A stretch of DNA of 5,029 nt from Candidatus Omnitrophota bacterium (GTDB lineage: Bacteria; Omnitrophota; Koll11; Aquiviventales; Aquiviventaceae): the NCBI GenBank assembly GCA_023247285.1, contig JAHFGU010000128.1, forward strand, positions 1 through 5,029, in the 5' to 3' direction. Each line of letters begins with the position of its first letter. Position 1 is the first letter of the stretch. Positions 1-5,029 of the stretch are shown piece by piece. The notes beneath the pieces were generated by a model. That model was not told where the DNA came from. It worked only from the letters and a program-made list of their open reading frames with translations, and did no database searches. The translations under genes and the position numbers were made by a program.

Positions 1-528
1 CTCGCGCGGCCTGAGCCGGATGGGCGCCCGCTCGTCGTCCTGCATCCTGGCGCGAACTGGCCGCATAAGCGCTGGGCGCCTGAGCGGTTCGCCGCGCTGG
101 GCGACCGGTTGGCGGAAGCCCGCCAAGCCGAGATCCTGATCACCGGCGGGCCGGCGGATGTGGGGCTCGCGGCGCTGGTCCGCGAGCGCATGCGCGCGCC
201 GGCGCGGCTGTTGGCCGGGCAGACCACCCTGCGAGAACTCGCCGCCTGCCTGGAGCAGGCGCGCCTCATCGTGTCGAACGATACCGGCGTGCTGCACATC
301 GCCGCCGCACTCGGCCGGCCGGTCGTGGCGCTCTATGGCCCGACCGCTCCCGCATTCACCGGGCCGCTGCCGCCGGACCCGGGGCGCGTCGTCGTGCTCC
401 ACCACCCCGACTGCTGTCCGGCCATCCCATGCTTCTCGCCGGACCAGCCGCCGCACGCCGGCATGGCAGCCATCGCGGTCGGCGAGGCGGCGGATGCCGC
501 GCTGCGCCTGTTATCCCGCGATGGCTGA
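1..528 (+). CDS. GT9 family glycosyltransferase (heptosyltransferase-like), C-terminal part, 5'-truncated
   Basis: The reading frame is open from the first base to a TGA at 526-528, giving 175 residues; the N-terminal domain lies outside the window. What remains is the C-terminal nucleotide-sugar-binding half of a family 9 glycosyltransferase. It has the HPGANWPHKRWAPERF motif (fragment residues 15-30, with the Lys that is conserved in heptosyltransferases) and the SNDTGVLHIAAALGRPVVAL block from residue 92, followed by YGPTAP. Known members transfer heptose from ADP-heptose to the lipopolysaccharide inner core at the cytoplasmic face of the inner membrane; the acceptor here cannot be read from the sequence. 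A TTG at 109 could be called as a start but would cut the domain in two, so I treat the gene as entering from the left. Near the end is DCCPAIPC (three Cys), a different pattern from the four-Cys cluster of the next two genes. It overlaps the next gene by 8 nt. Confidence 0.9.
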   Translation, partial: LARPEPDGRPLVVLHPGANWPHKRWAPERFAALGDRLAEARQAEILITGGPADVGLAALVRERMRAPARLLAGQTTLRELAACLEQARLIVSNDTGVLHIAAALGRPVVALYGPTAPAFTGPLPPDPGRVVVLHHPDCCPAIPCFSPDQPPHAGMAAIAVGEAADAALRLLSRDG

Positions 529-1531
529 TTCGCCGCCGCTGCGCGCGCTCATCATCGGGCTCTCCAACATCGGGGACGCCCTGCTCACCGCAGACGTCAT
601 CGACGAGGTGCGGCGCGCCTTCCCCGAGGCGCATCTCGCCCTGCTCGTCGGCGAGCGCGCCAGGCCGCTCTTCGACGGCGACCCGCGCATCCAGACGCTG
701 CTGGTCGCCGATCGATACGAGTCGGTCATCGGCCGCTGCCGGCTGCTCGCCGCCCTCTGGCGCTACCGGCCGCAGGTCGTGGTGGACCTGCGCTCCACGC
801 TGTATCCGCTGCTCCTGAAGCCGCTCGCGTCGTGGCGCTATCTCCGCCGGCCGCCGCGCGCGCTGCGGCACATGCGCGACCGCCACTGCTGGAAACTGCG
901 CGCGCAGGTGCCGGGCCTGGCGCGCCGCTTGGATCGCGCGCCCGCCGGCAGCCCGTTCTGGGCGTCGGAGAAAGACCGCGCGCACGTCGAGCAGCTGCTG
1001 CGCCGCTGGCGCGCGGATGGCGCAGCGTCCCTGGCGGTGATCGCGCCCGGCGCCCGCAGCCATCTGAAGCGGTGGATGCCGGAGGGGTTCGCGGCGGTCG
1101 CCGACCGGCTCATCGCCGAGCGCGGCCTGCAGGTGGTCTTCACCGGCGAGCCCGACGAGGCGCCGGTCGTGGACGCCGTGGCCGCGCACATGGCCCGCCG
1201 CGCCCACAGCGCCGTCGGGCTGCTCACCATCCGGCAGCTCGGCGTGCTCATGGCGCGCGCGCGGCTCGTCGTGACGAATGATTCCGGCGCGCTGCACCTG
1301 GCGTCGCTGGTGGGGGCGCCCACCGTCGCCGTGTTCGGCCCGACCGACCCGGCCAAATACGGCCCACGCGCCGGGCGCGCGCGCGTCGTCCGGCGGAAGC
1401 TCTTCTGCGCCCCGTGCGAGCGGCCGCTGTGCCGCTATCAGCACGAGTGCATGCGGTTCATCCCGCCCGAGGAGGTGTACGCGGCCGCCGCGTCCATGCT
1501 GGACGGCTCATCCGTGGAGGCTGCGCCATGA
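521..1531 (+). CDS. GT9 family glycosyltransferase (heptosyltransferase-like)
   Basis: A complete 336-residue GT9 protein of normal family length. The N-terminal domain opens with LRALIIGLSNIGDALLT; Asp19 of the GD pair matches the position of the catalytic Asp of E. coli WaaC (D13, family knowledge). The C-terminal domain carries APGARSHLKRWMPEGFA (175-191, Lys183) and TNDSGALHLASLVGAP (252-267, Asp254 and His259), then VFGPTDPAKYGP. A cluster C296-X2-C299-X4-C304-X5-C310 follows and is repeated with identical spacing in the next gene. The ATG at 521 was chosen because it begins exactly at the GT9 fold and overlaps the upstream stop by 8 nt; the frame is open further upstream but that part is a shadow of the first gene. 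I see no Shine-Dalgarno, so translation probably depends on coupling. The likely role is addition of a heptose or related sugar to a lipid-linked surface glycan; donor and acceptor are inferred from family only. Confidence 0.93.
   Translation: MADSPPLRALIIGLSNIGDALLTADVIDEVRRAFPEAHLALLVGERARPLFDGDPRIQTLLVADRYESVIGRCRLLAALWRYRPQVVVDLRSTLYPLLLKPLASWRYLRRPPRALRHMRDRHCWKLRAQVPGLARRLDRAPAGSPFWASEKDRAHVEQLLRRWRADGAASLAVIAPGARSHLKRWMPEGFAAVADRLIAERGLQVVFTGEPDEAPVVDAVAAHMARRAHSAVGLLTIRQLGVLMARARLVVTNDSGALHLASLVGAPTVAVFGPTDPAKYGPRAGRARVVRRKLFCAPCERPLCRYQHECMRFIPPEEVYAAAASMLDGSSVEAAP
1516..1520 (+). promoter_or_regulatory. Shine-Dalgarno GGAGG for the third GT9 gene
   Basis: GGAGG ends 7 nt before the ATG at 1528, which is ideal spacing. 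It supports 1528 over the in-frame ATG at 1549. It lies within the last codons of the preceding gene, in keeping with translational coupling through the ATGA overlap. Confidence 0.7.
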
Positions 1532-2601
1532 CGCCGGCCCCGCCTCCCATGGCCCGCATCCTTGTGATCCGCCTCGATCGCATCGGCGACGTGGTGCTGT
1601 CCACCCCGGTGCTGGCGGCGCTGCGCGCGCAGTTTCCCCACGCGGCGATCGCGATGATGGTGCGGCCCGCGTGCCGCGACCTCATCGCCGGGCATCCGCA
1701 CGTGGACGAGGTGATCGAGTATGACAAGGAGGGCGCGCACCGCTCGGTGGCCGCCACCATCCGGTTCGCGCGCCGGCTGCGGCGCCAGGCGTTCGATGCG
1801 GCTTTCGTGCTCCACCCGACCAACCGCTCGCACTGGATCCCGTGGCTGGCCGGCATCCCGCTCCGCGCGGGCTTCGCCCGCAAAAGCGCCTGGCTGCTCA
1901 CGCACCGGGTGCCGCATCGCAAGCAGGAAGGGGCGCGGCACGAGGCGGCCTACACGATGGAGCTGCTCCGGTGCGTCGGCGCAGCCGAGGCCCCGCTGCA
2001 GCCGCGGCTGCCGCCGCCGTCCCCCGCGGCCGCCGCGCGCATCGACGCCGTGCTCGCGGGCTCGGCCCGCCAGGGGGCGCGGCTGGTCGCGGTCCATCCG
2101 TCGGCCAGCTGCATCTCCAAGCGCTGGATGCCGGACCGGTTCGCGCGCGTGGCCGACCGGCTCGTGGCGGAGCAGGGGGTGCAGGTCTGCATCGTGGCAG
2201 GGATCGGCGACGCGCAGCCGGCCGAGGCGATGGCGCAGGCCATGACGCAGCCGGCGCTCAATCTCGCCGGCCGGCTCACGCTGGCCGAGCTGGCAGCGCT
2301 GCTGGGCCGCTGCGCGCTGCTCATCTCCAATGATTCCGGGCCGGTCCACATGGCGGCCGCGGTCGGCACGCCGGTGGTCGACATCTTCGGCCGCAACCAA
2401 GCCGGCCTCTCGCCCCAGCGCTGGGGCCCGCTCGGCGAGGGCCACATCGTCCTGCAGAAGGATGTGGGCTGCGTCCGCTGCCTGGCGCACGCGTGCGACA
2501 TCGCGTTCCGCTGTCTCACGACGCTGGAGGCCGACGAGGTCTACGCGGCGGCTGCCTCCATCCTCGGCCGGGGTTTGACTTTGCGCCGGTTTCCCGGTTA
2601 A
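1528..2601 (+). CDS. GT9 family glycosyltransferase (heptosyltransferase II-like)
   Basis: A 357-residue GT9 protein. ARILVIRLDRIGDVVLSTPV (9-28) is a textbook GT9 N-terminus with the catalytic-type Asp21. The second domain has VHPSASCISKRWMPDRFA (189-206, Lys198) and ISNDSGPVHMAAAVGTP (266-282, Asp269, His274), followed by DIFGRN. A cluster C315-X2-C318-X4-C323-X5-C329 precedes a closing EVYAAAAS. Both the Cys spacing and that end are shared with the preceding gene, and the KRWMP..FA.VADRL.AE.G.QV stretch also matches, so the two are likely tandem paralogues. The start at ATG 1528 overlaps the upstream TGA (ATGA) and has a GGAGG 7 nt upstream; an ATG at 1549, just before the fold, is a less likely alternative. 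The WaaF-like N-terminus suggests transfer of a second heptose-like sugar, but substrate is inference. The final 11 codons overlap the promoter of the next gene. Confidence 0.93.
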   Translation: MTPAPPPMARILVIRLDRIGDVVLSTPVLAALRAQFPHAAIAMMVRPACRDLIAGHPHVDEVIEYDKEGAHRSVAATIRFARRLRRQAFDAAFVLHPTNRSHWIPWLAGIPLRAGFARKSAWLLTHRVPHRKQEGARHEAAYTMELLRCVGAAEAPLQPRLPPPSPAAAARIDAVLAGSARQGARLVAVHPSASCISKRWMPDRFARVADRLVAEQGVQVCIVAGIGDAQPAEAMAQAMTQPALNLAGRLTLAELAALLGRCALLISNDSGPVHMAAAVGTPVVDIFGRNQAGLSPQRWGPLGEGHIVLQKDVGCVRCLAHACDIAFRCLTTLEADEVYAAAASILGRGLTLRRFPG

Positions 2602-2603
2602 AT
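2575..2603 (+). promoter_or_regulatory. sigma70-type promoter for the VKOR-DsbA/bcp genes
   Basis: A -35 box TTGACT (2575-2580, 5 of 6 to consensus) and a -10 box TTAAAT (2598-2603, 4 of 6) are separated by exactly 17 bp. It is a locally A+T-richer patch in very G+C-rich DNA, at the boundary where the gene theme changes from glycosyltransferases to redox proteins. The -10 box contains the TAA stop of the upstream gene (2599-2601). Transcription would start near 2609-2611, about 5-7 nt before the ATG at 2616. The boxes are seen directly; activity is inferred. Confidence 0.65.
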
Positions 2604-2615
2604 ACCCGCAGACGC

Positions 2616-3821
2616 ATGACCACGACGCCCTCGCGGCGCGCCGCGCGCTGGTGCGCTGTTCTGAGCCTGCTTGGCATCACCCTCTCCGCCGTCCTCACCG
2701 TCCTGCATCTTGGCCTCATGCGCGGCGAGCTCCTTGGCGGATCGGTCTGCCGTGATGAGGGGTTGTTCAACTGCCACGCGGTGACCGGCGGCGCATTCGG
2801 TGCGCTGCTCGGCATGCCGCTCTCGCTCTGGGGGCTGCTGGGTTATCTCGTCGTGCTGGCGCTGGCCCTGTATGCGCTGGCCGCGCCGGACGCTTCCGAG
2901 GCTGCGATTACGCTGACCGTGGGGCTCGCCACGCTGTTCGTCGGGGCGGACGCCTTCCTCTTCTACGTGATGGCCTTCGTCATCCGGTACTACTGTCTCC
3001 TGTGCTTGCTGACGTATGCGGTGAATCTGGTCCTGCTCGTCGTCGCGGTCCGCGGCTCGGGCGCGTCATGGCCGCGCGCCCTTTCGCGCGTGCCGTCGTC
3101 GATGGCCGCGCTCGTGCCCTCCGCCCGCCATCCGGCCGCGTGGCTGTGGTGGGGCATGGTGGCGGCGAGCGCGCTGGCAGCCGTCAGCGTGCACGCGGCC
3201 ACGGCGTTCGTCAGCCGCGGTTCGCCCGGTCTCATCCGGCAGCAGGTGCAGGAGTTCATCGCCAAGCAGACGCGCGTGCCGATCGACACGAGCGCGGACC
3301 CGCGGCTCGGATCGGCGAGCGCGCCGTTGCAGCTGGTCGAGTTCAGCGATTTCCTCTGTCCCTCCTGCCAGCGCGCCTCGAAGCTCAATCCGATCATCCT
3401 GGCCAGCCACCGCCGCGACACCGCGTTCATCTTCAAGCACTTTCCGCTGGACATGGAATGCAACGGGCAAGTGAGCCGCACCGTGCACCCCGGGGCCTGC
3501 CGGGTCGCCGCGGCTTCGGAGTGCGCGCATGACCAGGGCAAGTTCTGGGCGTTCCATGACCTGGTCTTCGCAGCCGCCCCGCACTACAATGTCGCGCAGG
3601 TGGATCAGGATGCCGCGAAGCTGGGGCTCGATGTGCCGCGGTTCCGCGCCTGCCTGGACTCAGGCAAGGGCATGGAGGCGGTGCGGCGTGATATCGCCGA
3701 TGGCGGAAATGCGAAGGTGACCAGCACCCCGACATACGTCCTCAACGGCCTGCCGATCGCCGGCGGCATCACCCCGTCGCTGTATGAAGAGCTCGTGGCG
3801 GCCCTAAGGGAATCGAAATAA
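2616..3821 (+). CDS. VKOR-DsbA fusion: membrane disulfide oxidoreductase with periplasmic thioredoxin-like domain
   Basis: A 401-residue fusion that should make disulfide bonds in exported proteins, with the VKOR part passing electrons from the DsbA part to quinone (family knowledge). Predicted membrane helices lie near residues 12-34, 62-90, 97-120, 122-145 and 174-197. The VKOR part has loop cysteines C45 and C53, the conserved Ser70 in GMPLSLWG, and the active-site C127-L-L-C130 (YYCLLC). After the fifth helix comes a DsbA/Thioredoxin_4-like domain (about 230-401) with F-S-D-F-L-C248-P-S-C251, a cis-proline loop TSTPTYV (Pro372), and further Cys at 282, 295, 303 and 346. Helix count and charges put the thioredoxin domain in the periplasm, on the same side as the VKOR cysteines. 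ATG 2616 is chosen because it directly precedes the first helix; upstream in-frame codons lie inside the previous gene and before the promoter. There is no Shine-Dalgarno and the leader is only about 6 nt. The stop overlaps the bcp start by 1 nt. Confidence 0.93.
   Translation: MTTTPSRRAARWCAVLSLLGITLSAVLTVLHLGLMRGELLGGSVCRDEGLFNCHAVTGGAFGALLGMPLSLWGLLGYLVVLALALYALAAPDASEAAITLTVGLATLFVGADAFLFYVMAFVIRYYCLLCLLTYAVNLVLLVVAVRGSGASWPRALSRVPSSMAALVPSARHPAAWLWWGMVAASALAAVSVHAATAFVSRGSPGLIRQQVQEFIAKQTRVPIDTSADPRLGSASAPLQLVEFSDFLCPSCQRASKLNPIILASHRRDTAFIFKHFPLDMECNGQVSRTVHPGACRVAAASECAHDQGKFWAFHDLVFAAAPHYNVAQVDQDAAKLGLDVPRFRACLDSGKGMEAVRRDIADGGNAKVTSTPTYVLNGLPIAGGITPSLYEELVAALRESK
3806..3810 (+). promoter_or_regulatory. 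Shine-Dalgarno AAGGG for bcp
   Basis: AAGGG lies 10 nt upstream of the ATG at 3821, inside the last codons of the VKOR-DsbA gene. With the TAATG stop/start overlap it fixes the bcp start and indicates coupled translation of the two redox proteins. Confidence 0.55.
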
Positions 3822-4342
3822 TGGCGGAGCTGCGCGCAGGCGATCGGGCGCCGGAGTTTGCGCTGCAGGCCGCCGGGGGCGAGACGGTGCGGCTCTCCGC
3901 GCTGCGCGGCTCGCGCGTCGTGCTGTACTTCTATCCCAAAGATGACACGCCAGGCTGCACGCGCGAGGCCTGCGGGTTTCGCGATGAGCGGGCCGGCTTC
4001 CGGCGCGCGGGCGCGGTCGTGCTCGGCGTCAGCCCCGATGACCCGGCCTCGCATGCGCGCTTCACGAAGAAATTCTCGCTGCCGTTTCCGCTGCTGAGCG
4101 ACCCGGGGGCCGAGGTCGGCAAGGCCTACGGCGTGTACAAGCAGAAGTCGCTGTATGGGCGGACGTACTGGGGCATCGAGCGCACGACCTTCCTCATCGA
4201 CGAGCAGGGCCGGATCGCCCGCATCTTCCCCCGGGTCAAAGTCGATGGCCACATCGAAGCGGTCCTCGCGCAGCTCCGCGCGCCGGCGGAAGCCAGCCCG
4301 GCGGGCCGCCCCTCGGCGCGCGCCCGCCTCCGCACCAACTAG
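3821..4342 (+). CDS. bcp: thioredoxin-dependent peroxiredoxin, BCP/PrxQ type
   Basis: A 173-residue cytoplasmic peroxiredoxin that reduces hydrogen peroxide and organic or lipid hydroperoxides using thioredoxin as electron donor (family knowledge). The start is typical (LRAGDRAPEFAL). The active site is YPKDDTPGCTREACGFRD, with peroxidatic Cys46 and the nearby resolving Cys51, i.e. the atypical two-Cys form of E. coli BCP. Also typical are VVLGVSPDDPASHARFTKKF (67-86), LPFPLLSD, GVYKQKSLYGRTYWGIERTT and FLIDEQGRIARIFPRVKVDGH. No signal peptide is visible, so it works on the cytoplasmic side while its neighbour oxidises thiols outside. It is about 17 residues longer than E. coli BCP. The extra tail, rich in Pro, Ala and Arg and ending RARLRTN, has no domain character, and its last codons form the left arm of a hairpin. 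The gene overlaps the VKOR-DsbA stop by 1 nt and probably shares its mRNA. Confidence 0.95.
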   Translation: MAELRAGDRAPEFALQAAGGETVRLSALRGSRVVLYFYPKDDTPGCTREACGFRDERAGFRRAGAVVLGVSPDDPASHARFTKKFSLPFPLLSDPGAEVGKAYGVYKQKSLYGRTYWGIERTTFLIDEQGRIARIFPRVKVDGHIEAVLAQLRAPAEASPAGRPSARARLRTN

Positions 4343-4356
4343 GTTGGTGCGGGGGC
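4326..4356 (+). terminator. strong hairpin at the bcp end (terminator or translational switch)
   Basis: Arms 4326-4339 and 4343-4356 pair over 14 positions. The inner ten pairs (CCGCACCAAC with GTTGGTGCGG) are perfect, then one T-G wobble, then three more G-C pairs. The loop is TAG at 4340-4342, which is the bcp stop codon. The position just at the end of a gene suits a terminator, but no T-run follows; the next bases are G/C-rich. The right arm also holds the likely GTG start (4347) of the next gene, so the structure may instead limit its translation or protect the upstream mRNA 3' end. The hairpin is seen directly; its role is inferred. Confidence 0.55.
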
Positions 4357-4760
4357 CCGCGCCGGCCGCCGCGCATAACGCACCCGCCGCCGTCGATCCC
4401 CGCCTCATCGCGGGTGTCGCGCTCTACAACCATCACCGGTTTTTCGAGTGCCATGAAGTGCTCGAAGCCCTCTGGCGGGACCCCGCCGCGCGCCCGCGCG
4501 ATTTGTACAAGGGCCTGATTCAGGCGGCGGTCGCGTTCTACCACTGGTCGCGCGGCAATCCGGCCGGCGCCCTCAGCCTCTATCGCTCCTCGAGCCGCTC
4601 CCTGCGCCGGTGCGCCCCGTCCTGCCTCGGTCTCGACGTGACAGGGTTTCTCGCGCCGTATACCGAGCTGTTCGGCTGGCTGCGCCGCCATCGCCTCCCT
4701 TACGATCCGCGCCTGGTCCCGCCGCTGCGCTGGATCGCCCCGCCGCATGCCGCCTGCTGA
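4347..4760 (+). CDS. DUF309 domain protein
   Basis: About 137 residues from GTG 4347, a usual length for this small all-helical family. Two family signature blocks are clear: YNHHRFFECHEVLEALWRD (27-45, with the F-F-E-x-H-E-V-L-E-x-L-W core) and LYKGLIQAAVAFYHWSRGN (53-71). The rest is less conserved but includes GFLAPYTELFGWL. No biochemical function is established for DUF309, and I do not assign one. The start is uncertain: TTG 4344 or GTG 4347 are the only reasonable candidates after the bcp stop. Both lie in the right arm of the hairpin and neither has a usable Shine-Dalgarno. The frame is open further back into bcp (to 4155), but that part reads as low-complexity Ser/Arg/Pro shadow sequence. 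The first 15 residues (RGPAPAAAHNAPAA) look like a disordered leader. It overlaps the next gene by 14 nt. Confidence 0.85.
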   Translation: MRGPAPAAAHNAPAAVDPRLIAGVALYNHHRFFECHEVLEALWRDPAARPRDLYKGLIQAAVAFYHWSRGNPAGALSLYRSSSRSLRRCAPSCLGLDVTGFLAPYTELFGWLRRHRLPYDPRLVPPLRWIAPPHAAC

Positions 4761-5029
4761 CCGGCCGACGCGCGTGCTGGCCGCGATCGACCGCCTCAAT
4801 CGCGAGGATCCGAACCGGGAGCTCGTCGGCGGGATCGCGCGTCCGCGCGAGCTCGTCTACGCGGAGCGGATCACCGCGTGGGTCGCGCGGCTGAACCCTG
4901 CGGCGTCTGAGGCGCTCCGGATCGCGGCGCGCGGCCAGCATGTGCGGCGCTGGACGATTCCGCGCAGCCGGTATCCGATGACGCGCCAGGGGTACCTCAA
5001 GTGGCGGGAGACGCTCAAGACGTATCACG
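4747..5029 (+). CDS. DUF4202 family protein, N-terminal part, truncated by the window edge
   Basis: The frame opens at ATG 4747 and stays open to the right edge, giving 94 residues, about half of a typical family member. Recognisable family features are VLAAIDRLNREDPNRELVGG (10-29), the P-R-E-L-V-Y-A-E-R stretch (33-41), and a very conserved block AARGQHVRRWTIPRSRY (60-76) followed by PMTRQGYLKWRETLKTYH. The conserved QH..RW and PRS.YP residues look like a catalytic or ligand site, but no activity is established for DUF4202; I infer an enzyme only from that conservation. The start overlaps the DUF309 gene by 14 nt with no Shine-Dalgarno visible, so translation is probably coupled. A GTG ten codons in is an alternative start but would remove the first conserved segment. 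Confidence 0.85.
   Translation, partial: MPPADRPTRVLAAIDRLNREDPNRELVGGIARPRELVYAERITAWVARLNPAASEALRIAARGQHVRRWTIPRSRYPMTRQGYLKWRETLKTYH

Noticed and set aside
158..520. N-terminal extension of the second GT9 gene to an upstream ATG at 158
   Set aside because: It would overlap the first GT9 gene for 363 nt and encode Arg/Ser-rich shadow sequence; the GT9 fold begins right after ATG 521.
356..1444. Long open frame of 362 codons on the minus strand (and similar ones at 1438-2490 and 3605-4408)
   Set aside because: Composition is Arg/Ala/Gly-rich without recognisable domains, and they lie exactly antisense to clear GT9, peroxiredoxin and thioredoxin genes. They are a by-product of strong G/C at third codon positions.
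2493..2615. Upstream ATG at 2493 as start of the VKOR-DsbA gene
   Set aside because: The extra 41 residues are antifamily, Arg/Gly-rich, inside the previous gene and would lie before the predicted promoter.
4155..4346. DUF309 gene starting at ATG 4155, overlapping bcp by 188 nt
   Set aside because: The added residues are Ser/Arg/Pro shadow sequence of bcp. The DUF309 homology starts well after 4347.
4610..4894. Plus-strand frame of 94 codons crossing the DUF309/DUF4202 junction
   Set aside because: It is Arg/Ser/Pro-rich and out of frame with both recognisable families.
1..5029. Hidden defence system, mobile element, CRISPR array, tRNA or other RNA gene
   Set aside because: No direct repeat array, transposase, integrase, tRNA-like cloverleaf or long non-coding gap was seen; the window is almost fully explained by seven overlapping genes.

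Overview
The window is very G+C-rich (about 70% by eye), with strong G/C preference at third codon positions. Every gene I can support lies on the + strand with overlaps or tiny gaps, so it reads as compact bacterial operon sequence. Lipopolysaccharide-type family 9 glycosyltransferases next to a membrane disulfide-forming enzyme suggest a diderm (Gram-negative type) bacterium. The VKOR-DsbA fusion and the GT9 paralogue row would fit deltaproteobacterial-like, Omnitrophota-like or other poorly cultured high-GC lineages, but nothing here fixes the phylum.

Left part (1-2601): three consecutive GT9 (heptosyltransferase/ADP-heptose:LPS transferase-like) genes. The first is cut by the left edge. 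They are joined by an 8-nt overlap and then by an ATGA overlap, as expected for a translationally coupled cell-surface glycan operon. The second and third enzymes share the same C-terminal CX2CX4CX5C cysteine cluster and the same EVYAAAAS end, so they look like relatively close paralogues.

Middle part (2575-4342): a good sigma70-type promoter is embedded in the last codons of the third glycosyltransferase and drives a redox pair. The first gene encodes a five-helix membrane VKOR domain fused to a periplasmic DsbA-like thioredoxin domain (oxidative protein folding). Its start codon lies only about 6 nt after the predicted transcription start, so the mRNA may be leaderless. The second gene, overlapping by 1 nt (TAATG), is a two-cysteine BCP-type peroxiredoxin. 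A near-perfect 14-bp hairpin closes this pair, with the bcp stop codon as its 3-nt loop.

Right part (4347-5029): a DUF309 gene begins inside the right arm of that hairpin. It overlaps by 14 nt a DUF4202 gene that runs off the right edge. Both families have no established function. No tRNA, rRNA, CRISPR array, insertion sequence or phage gene was seen. No non-coding stretch exceeds about 15 nt, so there is no unexplained intergenic space.
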